Shown piece by piece: positions 53,307 to 60,621 of a stretch of DNA of 64,000 nt. The notes below the pieces were generated by a model that had not been told where the DNA came from, made no database searches, and worked only from the letters and a program-made list of their open reading frames with translations. The DNA lies in NCBI RefSeq assembly GCF_000227685.2, contig NZ_CP007029.1, positions 842,501-906,500 on the forward strand, read 5' to 3'. The translations under genes and the position numbers were made by a program. Origin of the DNA: Thioalkalivibrio paradoxus ARh 1 (GTDB lineage: Bacteria > Pseudomonadota > Gammaproteobacteria > Ectothiorhodospirales > Ectothiorhodospiraceae). The first letter of the stretch is position 1. Each line of letters opens with the position of its first letter.

Positions 53307-54339
53307 GTGCGCCCTCTCCATGTTGTCCGGCGTTCTCGGTTGCAGAGGCTTCACTGGCCAGCACGATGCCCGGATGGCGGGCCGCCAATGTTTGCCATTC
53401 CTCCAGTCGCGAGGCAAGGAGACGGAGTTGTGTGCCGGTCAGTGAGCCGGACACAGCCCGTCCAGTGAAATCCCAGTGACTTCCGGTTTGACGGTCCACC
53501 ATCCGGAAGCTGTCTGGATCGAATCGTAGACTTCGACCGTCGACCGCGGTGTCGTACGCGACCGCAAGCCAGGTGCCGGGAGGGGAAAAGGCCACCAGGG
53601 TCGTACCGTCTACATCGAGGTGGAGCATGCCTCCATGCCGGTGGATCAAGGACAGCGGGATGGCGAGGTGCGATGCCCCGGCGGTCACGCCAAGGGTCAG
53701 CGTCTCCGAGGCAAGCCGTGCGTCCGCACGCAGCAGCGTGCGGCTGACCCGAGGATAGCGGCGATGCTCTCCAGCCACTGGCCGAGTCTGTTCAACGCGC
53801 ACGGGTGCGGCCGTAGGTGACAGCACCCGGGTATCCGGGCAAAGCGTGTGCCACTCGCGCCAGCGGCACTGGTACAGGGGCAGATGTTCCAGTTCACGTC
53901 CCTCGAAGGGGCCGGTGACGGCGGTCCCGGTCCCCGGGAGCCAGAGACTGCCCTGGGACCGGTCGGCCATGATCATCGCCCCGTTATGGATACCCGCGAC
54001 CCGGAAGCGAAGCCGCTGACCGTCCACCACGGGTCGAAAGGCCGCGGCATGGCTGCACGCAGGGCAGAGCGTGACGAGGACCGGCTCAGCGCCCAGCGTC
54101 AGATTCGCGATATGCGGTGCGGATACCTGTGACCAAGGTAGCGCCCAGGATCGACCATCCAGTACCAGTCCGAGGACTGGATCGTCCGGGGCGAGGTGGA
54201 TGGCTTCGGTCGCGCCGACCCAGTCGACATCATCCAAAGATTGCCGGTACGGACCCCAATGCATTCCGGGAAGGGGCGGCCTGCGTAGCCGAGCGATGCG
54301 CCCGCGCAGGCGAGCCCAGATCTCAGAAGCGGATCGCAT
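53290..54339 (-). CDS. DUF3179 protein
   Basis: The 349-residue protein matches DUF3179: ALPWSQVSAPHIANLTLGAEPVLVTLCPACSHAAAFRPVVDGQRLRF (with TLCPxC), DRSQGSLWLPGTGTAVTGPFEG, LEHLPLYQCRWREWHTLCPDTRVL, and a second half VAFSPPGTWLAVAYDT, TGSHWDFTGRAVSG and LRLLASRLEEWQTLAARHP. Conserved Cys/His residues suggest a metal site. No signal peptide is obvious. No biochemical role is established; in this operon it overlaps both the halogenase and the methyltransferase, so it is likely a part of the same pathway. Confidence 0.85.
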   Translation of the reverse strand: MRSASEIWARLRGRIARLRRPPLPGMHWGPYRQSLDDVDWVGATEAIHLAPDDPVLGLVLDGRSWALPWSQVSAPHIANLTLGAEPVLVTLCPACSHAAAFRPVVDGQRLRFRVAGIHNGAMIMADRSQGSLWLPGTGTAVTGPFEGRELEHLPLYQCRWREWHTLCPDTRVLSPTAAPVRVEQTRPVAGEHRRYPRVSRTLLRADARLASETLTLGVTAGASHLAIPLSLIHRHGGMLHLDVDGTTLVAFSPPGTWLAVAYDTAVDGRSLRFDPDSFRMVDRQTGSHWDFTGRAVSGSLTGTQLRLLASRLEEWQTLAARHPGIVLASEASATENAGQHGEGAHAGGR

Positions 54340-55624
54340 CCAGCTTCCGGCTCTTGTTCCAGCGGGCGACGGCCGCATCGTCGAGGTCGGCCACGGCCTG
54401 GAAGTTGCGGGCACGCGTCGTCAGTAGCGCGGCGGTGTAGGTCAGCTCCTGTTCCCTGCTCGGTTGGAAGCCCATGAAACGGCGGGCACGTTGGAGCGAT
54501 GTATCGCCCGCGTCGCGCCCGGGGAGCGCCATCGCGCGGGCCACTTCGTAACGGCCCCTGAACTGCTGCGCATAGATGCCCTGGTTGTGTTCCGTGTTCT
54601 CAGGCTGGCGCAGGGACCGGTCGATCGCCCAGGCGGCCGCGTGCCCCGAATACATGCCGAGCACTACGCCGAGCGAGAAGATCGGGTCCACGAATGCAGC
54701 GGCATCGCCGACGATGAAGTATCCGGGACCGGTCAGGCGGGTTGGCACATAGGAATAGTCCCGGATCACGCCGAGACTGCCTTGTCGGTAACGCGCCTGC
54801 TCCAGCAGGCGTCCGAGATAGGGTGTGCGCGTGCAGGTATCGAGGAAGTACTGTTCGAGCCGGTCGCCCGCCACCTTCGCCGCCTTGAACTGTTCCAGCG
54901 GAAGGATCAGGCCCACGCTCGTGGTGTCTCTCTGCGGGATGTGCCAGGACCATCCCCAGTCGCCGAGCGAGGTCACCAGCGTGGTTGGCGGGATCTCGCG
55001 CAGCCGCTCGAACGGGTAGGCACAGCCGTCGCCCGCCACGTATCGGGAGTCGTCGAAATAGCCCCACATCGCGACGAAGCGGAAATCCTCGTCGATGACC
55101 CGGGTACCCATCTGCCGCGAAAGCACCGCGGCCTGGCCGCTGGCGTCGACGACGAAGCGGCAGCGGATCTCGCCTGTGCCCGTGTCGGCCCCCGAGTAGC
55201 GCACCCGCGGGCCCGTCGGCGCATCGAGATCCACGTTACGTACGGCGACCTGTTCGAAGACCTGAACATTCTGCCGACGCGCGTGGTCGAGCAGCAGCCA
55301 GTCGAACCGGTCGCGCTCGACGTGCAGGCCGGGGCGCGTGTAGCCGAAATCGCGGAACGCGATCTGGTTGATCTCGTCGTTCCAGATCACGGTGCCACCC
55401 GATTTCACGACGAACCCGGCGTCGGTGATCGTGTCCGTGACGCCGAGCAGGTCGAAAAAGCGCCACGCCTGGGGCAGCAGACTCTCGCCCACGGTGGCCC
55501 GCGGATGGGTCTGGCGGTCGAGCAGCGCAACCTCGTAGCCCTTGCTTGCGAGCATCGTCGCGGCAGTGCTCCCGGAAGGTCCGCCCCCGATGACGACGAC
55601 GTCGGCACGCACAGGGATGGTCAT
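54323..55624 (-). CDS. Flavin-dependent halogenase, PltA-like
   Basis: The 433-residue flavoprotein has GGGPSGS at 13-18, HPRATVGESLLPQ near 40-52, the halogenase signature W-S-W-H-I-P at 225-230 (preceded by another W at 223), a Lys at 74 in KSGGTVIW where PltA-type halogenases have their active-site Lys, and FIVGDAAAFVDPIFSLGV. These features separate halogenases from monooxygenases. PltA-group enzymes chlorinate or brominate a pyrrole held on a carrier protein. The carrier-protein gene lies 3 bp upstream and the prolyl-activating-type enzyme next, supporting that substrate. A flavin reductase is needed and is not in the window. Confidence 0.85.
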   Translation of the reverse strand: MTIPVRADVVVIGGGPSGSTAATMLASKGYEVALLDRQTHPRATVGESLLPQAWRFFDLLGVTDTITDAGFVVKSGGTVIWNDEINQIAFRDFGYTRPGLHVERDRFDWLLLDHARRQNVQVFEQVAVRNVDLDAPTGPRVRYSGADTGTGEIRCRFVVDASGQAAVLSRQMGTRVIDEDFRFVAMWGYFDDSRYVAGDGCAYPFERLREIPPTTLVTSLGDWGWSWHIPQRDTTSVGLILPLEQFKAAKVAGDRLEQYFLDTCTRTPYLGRLLEQARYRQGSLGVIRDYSYVPTRLTGPGYFIVGDAAAFVDPIFSLGVVLGMYSGHAAAWAIDRSLRQPENTEHNQGIYAQQFRGRYEVARAMALPGRDAGDTSLQRARRFMGFQPSREQELTYTAALLTTRARNFQAVADLDDAAVARWNKSRKLDAIRF

Positions 55625-55627
55625 GGC

Positions 55628-55879
55628 TCAGGTTTCCGTGCTGCGTTCGACCAGCGCGACGATCGTGGTCGGAGTCTCGAAGTTTTCCGGTGTCAGCGCG
55701 TCGCTGTCGATCTTGATCCCGTAACGTTCCTCGAGGAACGCGACCAGGTTGAGGAAATCGAGGGAGTCCATCAGGTTCTCGGCAAGCAGGGGGGTGTCCG
55801 GGTCGACTTGGATCGCCTGCCCCCCTCTGGCGCAGTTCTGGCGGATCCAGCCGATCACGCTTTCGGTGATATCGCTCAT
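55628..55879 (-). CDS. Acyl/peptidyl carrier protein
   Basis: The 83-residue four-helix carrier has the phosphopantetheine site in NLMDSLDFLNLVAFLE, Ser39. DPDTPLLAE before it and YGIKIDSDALTPENFETPTTIVALVE after are typical. PltL/PigG-type proline carriers have the same length and place between adenylation and halogenase/oxidase genes. Its ATG is 4 bases after the adenylation-enzyme stop. Confidence 0.93.
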   Translation of the reverse strand: MSDITESVIGWIRQNCARGGQAIQVDPDTPLLAENLMDSLDFLNLVAFLEERYGIKIDSDALTPENFETPTTIVALVERSTET

Positions 55880-55883
55880 CTTG

Positions 55884-57449
55884 TTACTCTTGCAGGGCCG
55901 ATTCTTCGGCCACCCGATGGTCGGAACGGGCGTGCTCGCGCAACAGCCCGCGGTCGACCTTTCCGGTGGCGGTTCGTGGCAGCGAAGGATACCGCATCCA
56001 GCGCGTTGGAATGCTGTAGGCCGGCAGGTGCCCTGCGGCGTGGCTGCGGAGCTGGTCGTCGCCGGTCTCGTCCGGGGCGACCACCGCGCCCACGAGTTCG
56101 GGCTCACTGTCACCGGCGACGACTACGGCAACCTCCGTGATGTCCGGGTGCAGACCCAGTACATTCTCGACGTCGCCCAGCTCGATCCGGTGGCCGCGAA
56201 GCTTCACCTGGTGGTCTCGGCGCCCGACCAGGGTCAGCCGTCCCTGTGCGTCGCGGAAGCCGAAATCGCCGGTGCGGTAGGAATCCGGACGCCCGGCGAT
56301 GCGGACTGCGTGGGTCAGCGCCGGGCGCCCCCAGTAGCCCTGCATCACCGCGGGTCCCAGGACACAGATCTCTCCGGTGGTGCCGTCAGCAACGTCGTCT
56401 CCGTGCTCGTCGAGCAGACGCACTTCGAGATGCGCGCACGCCTGCCCGATGGGGATCGACCGACAGCCGGGCATGGGTGGCTCGGGCACTTCGTAGCTGG
56501 TGCAGACGTTGGTTTCGGTGGGGCCGTACCAGTTCAGAAATCGCGCGCCGGGCAGGGCGTGCATCGCGGCGGCAAGCCGCCGCGGCGGGTAGGCCTCGCC
56601 GGCAAAGATCATCAGGCGCAGTGCCGGCAGGCGTGTCGCGTCGAGTGCATCGCGGTCCACGAGCATCCGGATCGCGGTGGGGACCGAATACCAGACGCTG
56701 ATCCGCTCGGTCTCGAGCATGCGCGCGACGGATCCTGGAAACTTCACCGCGACCTCATCCAGCAGGTGGACCGCGGCGCCGACGCTGAACGTGGCGAAGA
56801 GGTCGAAGGTGGAGAGGTCGAAATGAAACGGCGCGTGGCTGCTGACCCGGTCATCGGCCGTCAGTCCGGTTTCATGCACGGCCCAGTCGACAAAGGCGCT
56901 GATGTTGGCGTGGCTCAGCATCACGGCCTTCGGGGTTCCCGTGGAACCCGAAGTATAGAGCAGTGCGGCCAGTGCCTCACCGGAGGGAGGCGGCAGGGGC
57001 GGGCCGGACGGCGTGTCCCCGATCCGCGCGCGCAGCGCTTCGCCGTGTGCGACCCGGGGCAGCGCCAGCGTGGCTACCGACGAGTCTTCGAGGGCCGGCT
57101 GCAGGCGGCCGAGGGTTGAGTCGGTGCCCGCGACCAGTTTTGGCCGGGCATCCTCGAGGATCCGCCGAGCCCGTTCGGGCGGAATCTGGGCGTCGAGCGG
57201 TACGTAGGCGCTGCCCGCGGCCAGGGTTCCCAGGATCAGTGCGACTGCGTCGACCGACTTCGGCAGGCATAGCGCGACGCGGTCGCCGGGCTGAACTCCC
57301 TGGCGCAGCAGCCAGGTCGCCGTGGACTGTGCCAGCTCCGCCAGTTCGCGGTAACTGGTCGCCTGGCCTCGGAAGACCACTGAGGGGCGTTCGGCTGTGG
57401 CCGGCCGGGTCGCGTGGTCCAATGCGTCGAACAGCGCCGACGTGGACAT
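55884..57449 (-). CDS. Stand-alone adenylation enzyme, L-prolyl-AMP ligase (PltF/PigI)-like
   Basis: The 521-residue ANL enzyme has A3 TSGSTGTPK at 166-174, A4-A5 SSHAPFHFDLSTFDLFATFSVGAAV and NWYGPTETNVC, A7 YRTGDFG, A8 GRRDHQVKLRGHRIELGDVEN, and A10 LPRTATGKVDR with the catalytic Lys. The HFDLS[TV]FD segment and the small size fit proline-activating PltF/PigI/RedM-type enzymes that load free carriers. Specificity is inferred from neighbours (carrier plus acyl-CoA-dehydrogenase-like oxidase plus halogenase) and not proven. Its start overlaps the oxidase stop by one base. Confidence 0.85.
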   Translation of the reverse strand: MSTSALFDALDHATRPATAERPSVVFRGQATSYRELAELAQSTATWLLRQGVQPGDRVALCLPKSVDAVALILGTLAAGSAYVPLDAQIPPERARRILEDARPKLVAGTDSTLGRLQPALEDSSVATLALPRVAHGEALRARIGDTPSGPPLPPPSGEALAALLYTSGSTGTPKAVMLSHANISAFVDWAVHETGLTADDRVSSHAPFHFDLSTFDLFATFSVGAAVHLLDEVAVKFPGSVARMLETERISVWYSVPTAIRMLVDRDALDATRLPALRLMIFAGEAYPPRRLAAAMHALPGARFLNWYGPTETNVCTSYEVPEPPMPGCRSIPIGQACAHLEVRLLDEHGDDVADGTTGEICVLGPAVMQGYWGRPALTHAVRIAGRPDSYRTGDFGFRDAQGRLTLVGRRDHQVKLRGHRIELGDVENVLGLHPDITEVAVVVAGDSEPELVGAVVAPDETGDDQLRSHAAGHLPAYSIPTRWMRYPSLPRTATGKVDRGLLREHARSDHRVAEESALQE

Positions 57450-58603
57450 CAGGCCGGGCCTCCCCGCCCAAGTGTGCGTGCGATGATCGCGAGCTGTACG
57501 TCCGAGGTGCCGGACGCGGAAAGGGTTCCCACGACATCGGCAAGGCCGCCGCCGAGGCCCTGGGGATCGGTCCAGCCTTCGCCGGCCGTCACCCGCATCA
57601 GGTCCAGCGCGATCTCGACCAGTGCCTCGCTGGCCGCAAACTTGGCCGTGGCGGCGCCGGCCAGATCGCGCCGGCCCTGGTCGATTTCCCAGGCAGCCCG
57701 ATACAGTAGCAGACGGGCACCCTCGAGCCGGACCTGCATGCGTGCCAGTCGCAGCGCGACGGTCTCGTGCTCAAATAGTGCGCCGCGCCCGTCGCGTTTC
57801 TCCCGCAAGCGTGCTGTGGCGCGGGCAATGTCCCGCTCGGCCGCACCCAGCAGGCCGGCGAGGATGCCGGTCCGCTCCCACTGCATGCAGGTGGAGAACA
57901 CCCGCAGGCCGGCTCCGGATCCACCGACCACGGCGCGTGCCGGAACACGGCAGTCGTCGAGCGCCACCGTGCCCATAGGGGCCCCCTCCATGCCCAGCGT
58001 CCCCCGGTGGGGGGTTACCCGCAGTCCGGGAGTATCCTTGGGAACGAGGAACGCAGTCAGACCGAAGCCTCCGCGGTCGGGCTTCTCGGACGTCAACACC
58101 AGAAACAGGTCCGCATCCGGTGCATTGGTAATGAAGACCTTTTCGCCGGAGATCCGGTAGCCCCCGTCGCCGTCGGCGTCCGCGCGGGTCGACATTGTGA
58201 CCGGGTTGGAGCCACCGCTCGTCTCGGTGACTGCGAGCGCGGCCAGCGTCCGGCCCGACGCCAATGCCTCGACCCACTCGCGCTGCTGGTCGTCGTTCAG
58301 ATAGCGGGCCAGCGGAATCGTAACGCCCAGCAGGTGGGCACCCAGTGCAAATAGGAATCCGCGCTCGGCACCCCCCTGGCCGAGCGCCTCGAGTGCGCGT
58401 ACCAAGGCCAGAAAGCCGAGATCCCGCCCACCCCATTCGGCGGGCAACGGCCATCGAGGCAGCCCGGTGGCCGCCAGCGCCTGCCAAGCCGAGCGATCGA
58501 AGCCGTTCGGCGTGCGAGGAGACGCCCAGTGGGTCTCGGCAAAGGCCCGCATGTCTGCGGCGAGCTGCCGCAGTCCCTCATCCCATCCGAATTCCACGTG
58601 CAC
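57449..58603 (-). CDS. Acyl-CoA-dehydrogenase-like flavoenzyme, prolyl-carrier oxidase (PltE/PigA)-like
   Basis: The 384-residue protein has the ACAD fold: RWPLPAEWGGRDLGFLAL, AALAVTETSGGSNPVTMSTRA, GYRISGEKVFITNAPDADLFLVLTSE, GLRVTPHRGTLGMEGAPMG, and the C-terminal RVTAGEGWTDPQGLGGGLADVVGTLSASGTSDVQL. PltE/PigA/RedW enzymes oxidise prolyl-S-carrier to pyrrolyl-S-carrier in four electrons; operon position supports this. Two GTG codons (58603, 58597) are possible starts. Confidence 0.82.
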   Translation of the reverse strand: MHVEFGWDEGLRQLAADMRAFAETHWASPRTPNGFDRSAWQALAATGLPRWPLPAEWGGRDLGFLALVRALEALGQGGAERGFLFALGAHLLGVTIPLARYLNDDQQREWVEALASGRTLAALAVTETSGGSNPVTMSTRADADGDGGYRISGEKVFITNAPDADLFLVLTSEKPDRGGFGLTAFLVPKDTPGLRVTPHRGTLGMEGAPMGTVALDDCRVPARAVVGGSGAGLRVFSTCMQWERTGILAGLLGAAERDIARATARLREKRDGRGALFEHETVALRLARMQVRLEGARLLLYRAAWEIDQGRRDLAGAATAKFAASEALVEIALDLMRVTAGEGWTDPQGLGGGLADVVGTLSASGTSDVQLAIIARTLGRGGPA

Positions 58604-58625
58604 CCCCCGGTCGAACTCGTAGTCG

Positions 58626-59513
58626 TTATTCCAGCGTGTCCAGGTATTGCCGGATCTGGTCAGCAAGAACCTGGCTCGGATCCCGGCGCCACCTTGCCTC
58701 CAGCCGCTTTCCGTATGCCCGGACCATCGTCGCGATTGCTTCGCGCTGCTCTAGTTTGGCGTCCGGTCGTGCCAGTGCGGGCTCGAACTCGATCTGAACC
58801 CTGCCGCTCGGTTCCAGGGTCGAGAATACCGGGATGACTTCGGCTCCCGTCAGTAAGGCAAGGGATGCGAAGCCACCACGCAGATCCCGCGTTCCGTGCA
58901 GGAATGGCAGGGTCATCGGGTTGCCCCCACGCCCACCATCTCCGGCCAGGTGCAGCACCCGACCCTGTTCGAGCGCTTCGCGGGCCCGCGCAAGCCCCTG
59001 TAACTGGAAGGCTCCACGCCCGAGTTCGATGAAGTGCAGAGGCTCCCCGCTGCCCGTGGTGGACACACCGTAGGTGGAATCAAGGCGATTCTGGGTCAGC
59101 AGGGATACCGTATCGATCCCCTCGCGTGCCAAGGCAACGTTCGCGATATGTCCGAGTCCATAATGGGAGTTCAGCACGATGACACGTTTGCCGCTCTTCA
59201 GAGGATCGGTGATTCGTTCGAGCGCGGAGACGGTGACCCAATGCTCCCATACCTGCCGGGGGGCGCAAGTCAGTGCACAGTAGCGCCAGGAGCCCAGGAC
59301 CGCGAGTCCGAGGTGGCGCCGCTGAATCGAATCGGGATGCATGCGCGACTGACCCAGGAGTTGTGTCAACGTGGCGATTGGGCGCAGGCGGGCGCGTAGG
59401 ATCTGGGTAACGCCGGGCAGTTGGGCGGCCATCCAGAGCAACCGGGTTCCGGCCGGATAGGGTAGCTTCTGGCAAAGCACCCGTTTTGCGGAATCCTTGT
59501 TGAATCGCCGCAT
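58626..59513 (-). CDS. LpxL-like acyltransferase
   Basis: About 295 residues of the lysophospholipid/lipid A late acyltransferase type: VIVLNSHYGLGHIANVALA (in place of the HxxxxD/E core, here N-S-H-Y-G-L-G-H), RALEQGRVLHLAGDGGRGG-like middle (LHLAGDGGRGGNPMTLPFL) and AEVIPVFSTLEPSGRVQIEFEP. Aryl-polyene clusters carry similar acyltransferases thought to join the polyene to a glycerolipid core. ATG 59513 is used; TTG 59531 is possible. First gene of the leftward operon. Confidence 0.8.
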   Translation of the reverse strand: MRRFNKDSAKRVLCQKLPYPAGTRLLWMAAQLPGVTQILRARLRPIATLTQLLGQSRMHPDSIQRRHLGLAVLGSWRYCALTCAPRQVWEHWVTVSALERITDPLKSGKRVIVLNSHYGLGHIANVALAREGIDTVSLLTQNRLDSTYGVSTTGSGEPLHFIELGRGAFQLQGLARAREALEQGRVLHLAGDGGRGGNPMTLPFLHGTRDLRGGFASLALLTGAEVIPVFSTLEPSGRVQIEFEPALARPDAKLEQREAIATMVRAYGKRLEARWRRDPSQVLADQIRQYLDTLE

Positions 59514-59901
59514 CGGGTGCTTTAGGGCCAAGGATGGGAGCGCCGCCCCATCATGCGTCCGATTTCGCCCGAAGAATCGGTCGGGTCGTGCGAGTATGTG
59601 CCCACGCGATGCCTGGTAGCAGCGAGTTGACCTGGGCCACGAATGTCAACGATGGTTGGACGCATGAGAGCAGGGGTGCGATTTATGGGAATCATGATCA
59701 GATTAGGTTACAACGTGTCGCGTGACTATCCAAAATGCACAGGAATCCGCTGGCAAGCGCCCGATGCTGGCCGGCAGCTCGCCAACCGTGGTCCGCGCGC
59801 GCTATTGGGTGTGCAGTGGAAGAGGTGCTTGCCGATGCGCCATCTCCCGAACGCTTCCGGAAAACGGTAAGGTCATCGGGGGCTTGCATCGACCGATCGT
59901 C
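59514..59901. promoter_or_regulatory. Divergent intergenic control region of the two pigment operons
   Basis: This 388-bp gap separates the two operons. A weak sigma-70-like pair TTACAA (59708-59713) and CAAAAT (59731-59736), 17 bases apart, could serve the rightward operon. An A/T-rich patch around 59690-59715 stands out. No regulator gene or operator was recognised, and the frame of the chorismate-lyase-like gene is open upstream to 59722 without family sequence. Confidence 0.35.
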
Positions 59902-60471
59902 ATGAGCATTTCCCGCTCCGCGGCCTTGCGGCATGCCCGTTGGTACCGGGGCTGTCGATTGCACCGCTCATCGGTGCCCGGCCTCGTGCGCGGGTGGCTG
60001 CTGGAGCCGGGTTCGTTGACCCAACGCCTGCGGCAAGGGTGCCCGGATGGCTTTCACCTTGATCTGCTGGAGCAGCGCCTGATGCGGCCTCTGCGCGACG
60101 AGGCCCTGGCGCTGGGCAGGCCGAGCCATGAAGTGGCCATGGTGCGGCAGGTGCGGTTGTGTTGTAAGGGGGTGGTGTGGGTGCATGCGCGCACAGTGAT
60201 CCCGCTTCCCTCACTCGAACGGGGTCTCAGGCGCCTGACGCGCCTCGGTGCGCGTCCACTCGGCGAGGTGTTGTTCGCGGATCCGACGATGACCCGCGGA
60301 GAGGTGGAGGTTATTCGGTTAACCCCGGGTCATTTCCTTCATGCCCAGAGTGGCGCCGCTGGGGACGAGGTGCTGTGGGGGCGGCGTTCGGTTTTTACCC
60401 TCCAGCGGCAGCCTTTATTGGTCAGTGAGTTCTTCCTTCCGTGGCTCTGGCGCGCGGGGCCGGGCCGGTGA
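59902..60471 (+). CDS. Chorismate lyase-like enzyme (UbiC family)
   Basis: The 189-residue protein fits UbiC: WLLEPGSLTQRLRQG near 32-46, EVAMVRQVRLCCKGVVWVHARTVIP (Arg82/85 in the place of the product-binding Arg), PLGEVLFADP and a C-terminal LLVSEFFLPWL with Glu176 in the place of the catalytic Glu. UbiC releases pyruvate from chorismate to give 4-hydroxybenzoate. Next to an AMP ligase and a carrier protein it probably makes an aromatic starter rather than ubiquinone. GTG/ATG choices are open; ATG 59902 has no strong Shine-Dalgarno. Confidence 0.8.
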   Translation: MSISRSAALRHARWYRGCRLHRSSVPGLVRGWLLEPGSLTQRLRQGCPDGFHLDLLEQRLMRPLRDEALALGRPSHEVAMVRQVRLCCKGVVWVHARTVIPLPSLERGLRRLTRLGARPLGEVLFADPTMTRGEVEVIRLTPGHFLHAQSGAAGDEVLWGRRSVFTLQRQPLLVSEFFLPWLWRAGPGR

Positions 60472-60621
60472 CCTACCATGGGCCGGAGTCGGCGCGAACG
60501 GTCCGGGGCTCTCGCTCAGTGTGTACAGGTCGGGCGAGACCGTATGCAGCTGCGGGTCGGGGCTCGACCGGCGGGTGCCGACGGGGCACAGTAAAGGCTG
60601 CCGCTTCAGGGAGCGCAGGTC

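Noticed and set aside
54464-56140. A 558-codon plus-strand frame
   Set aside because: Antisense to the halogenase and carrier genes; composition is that of a GC-rich shadow.
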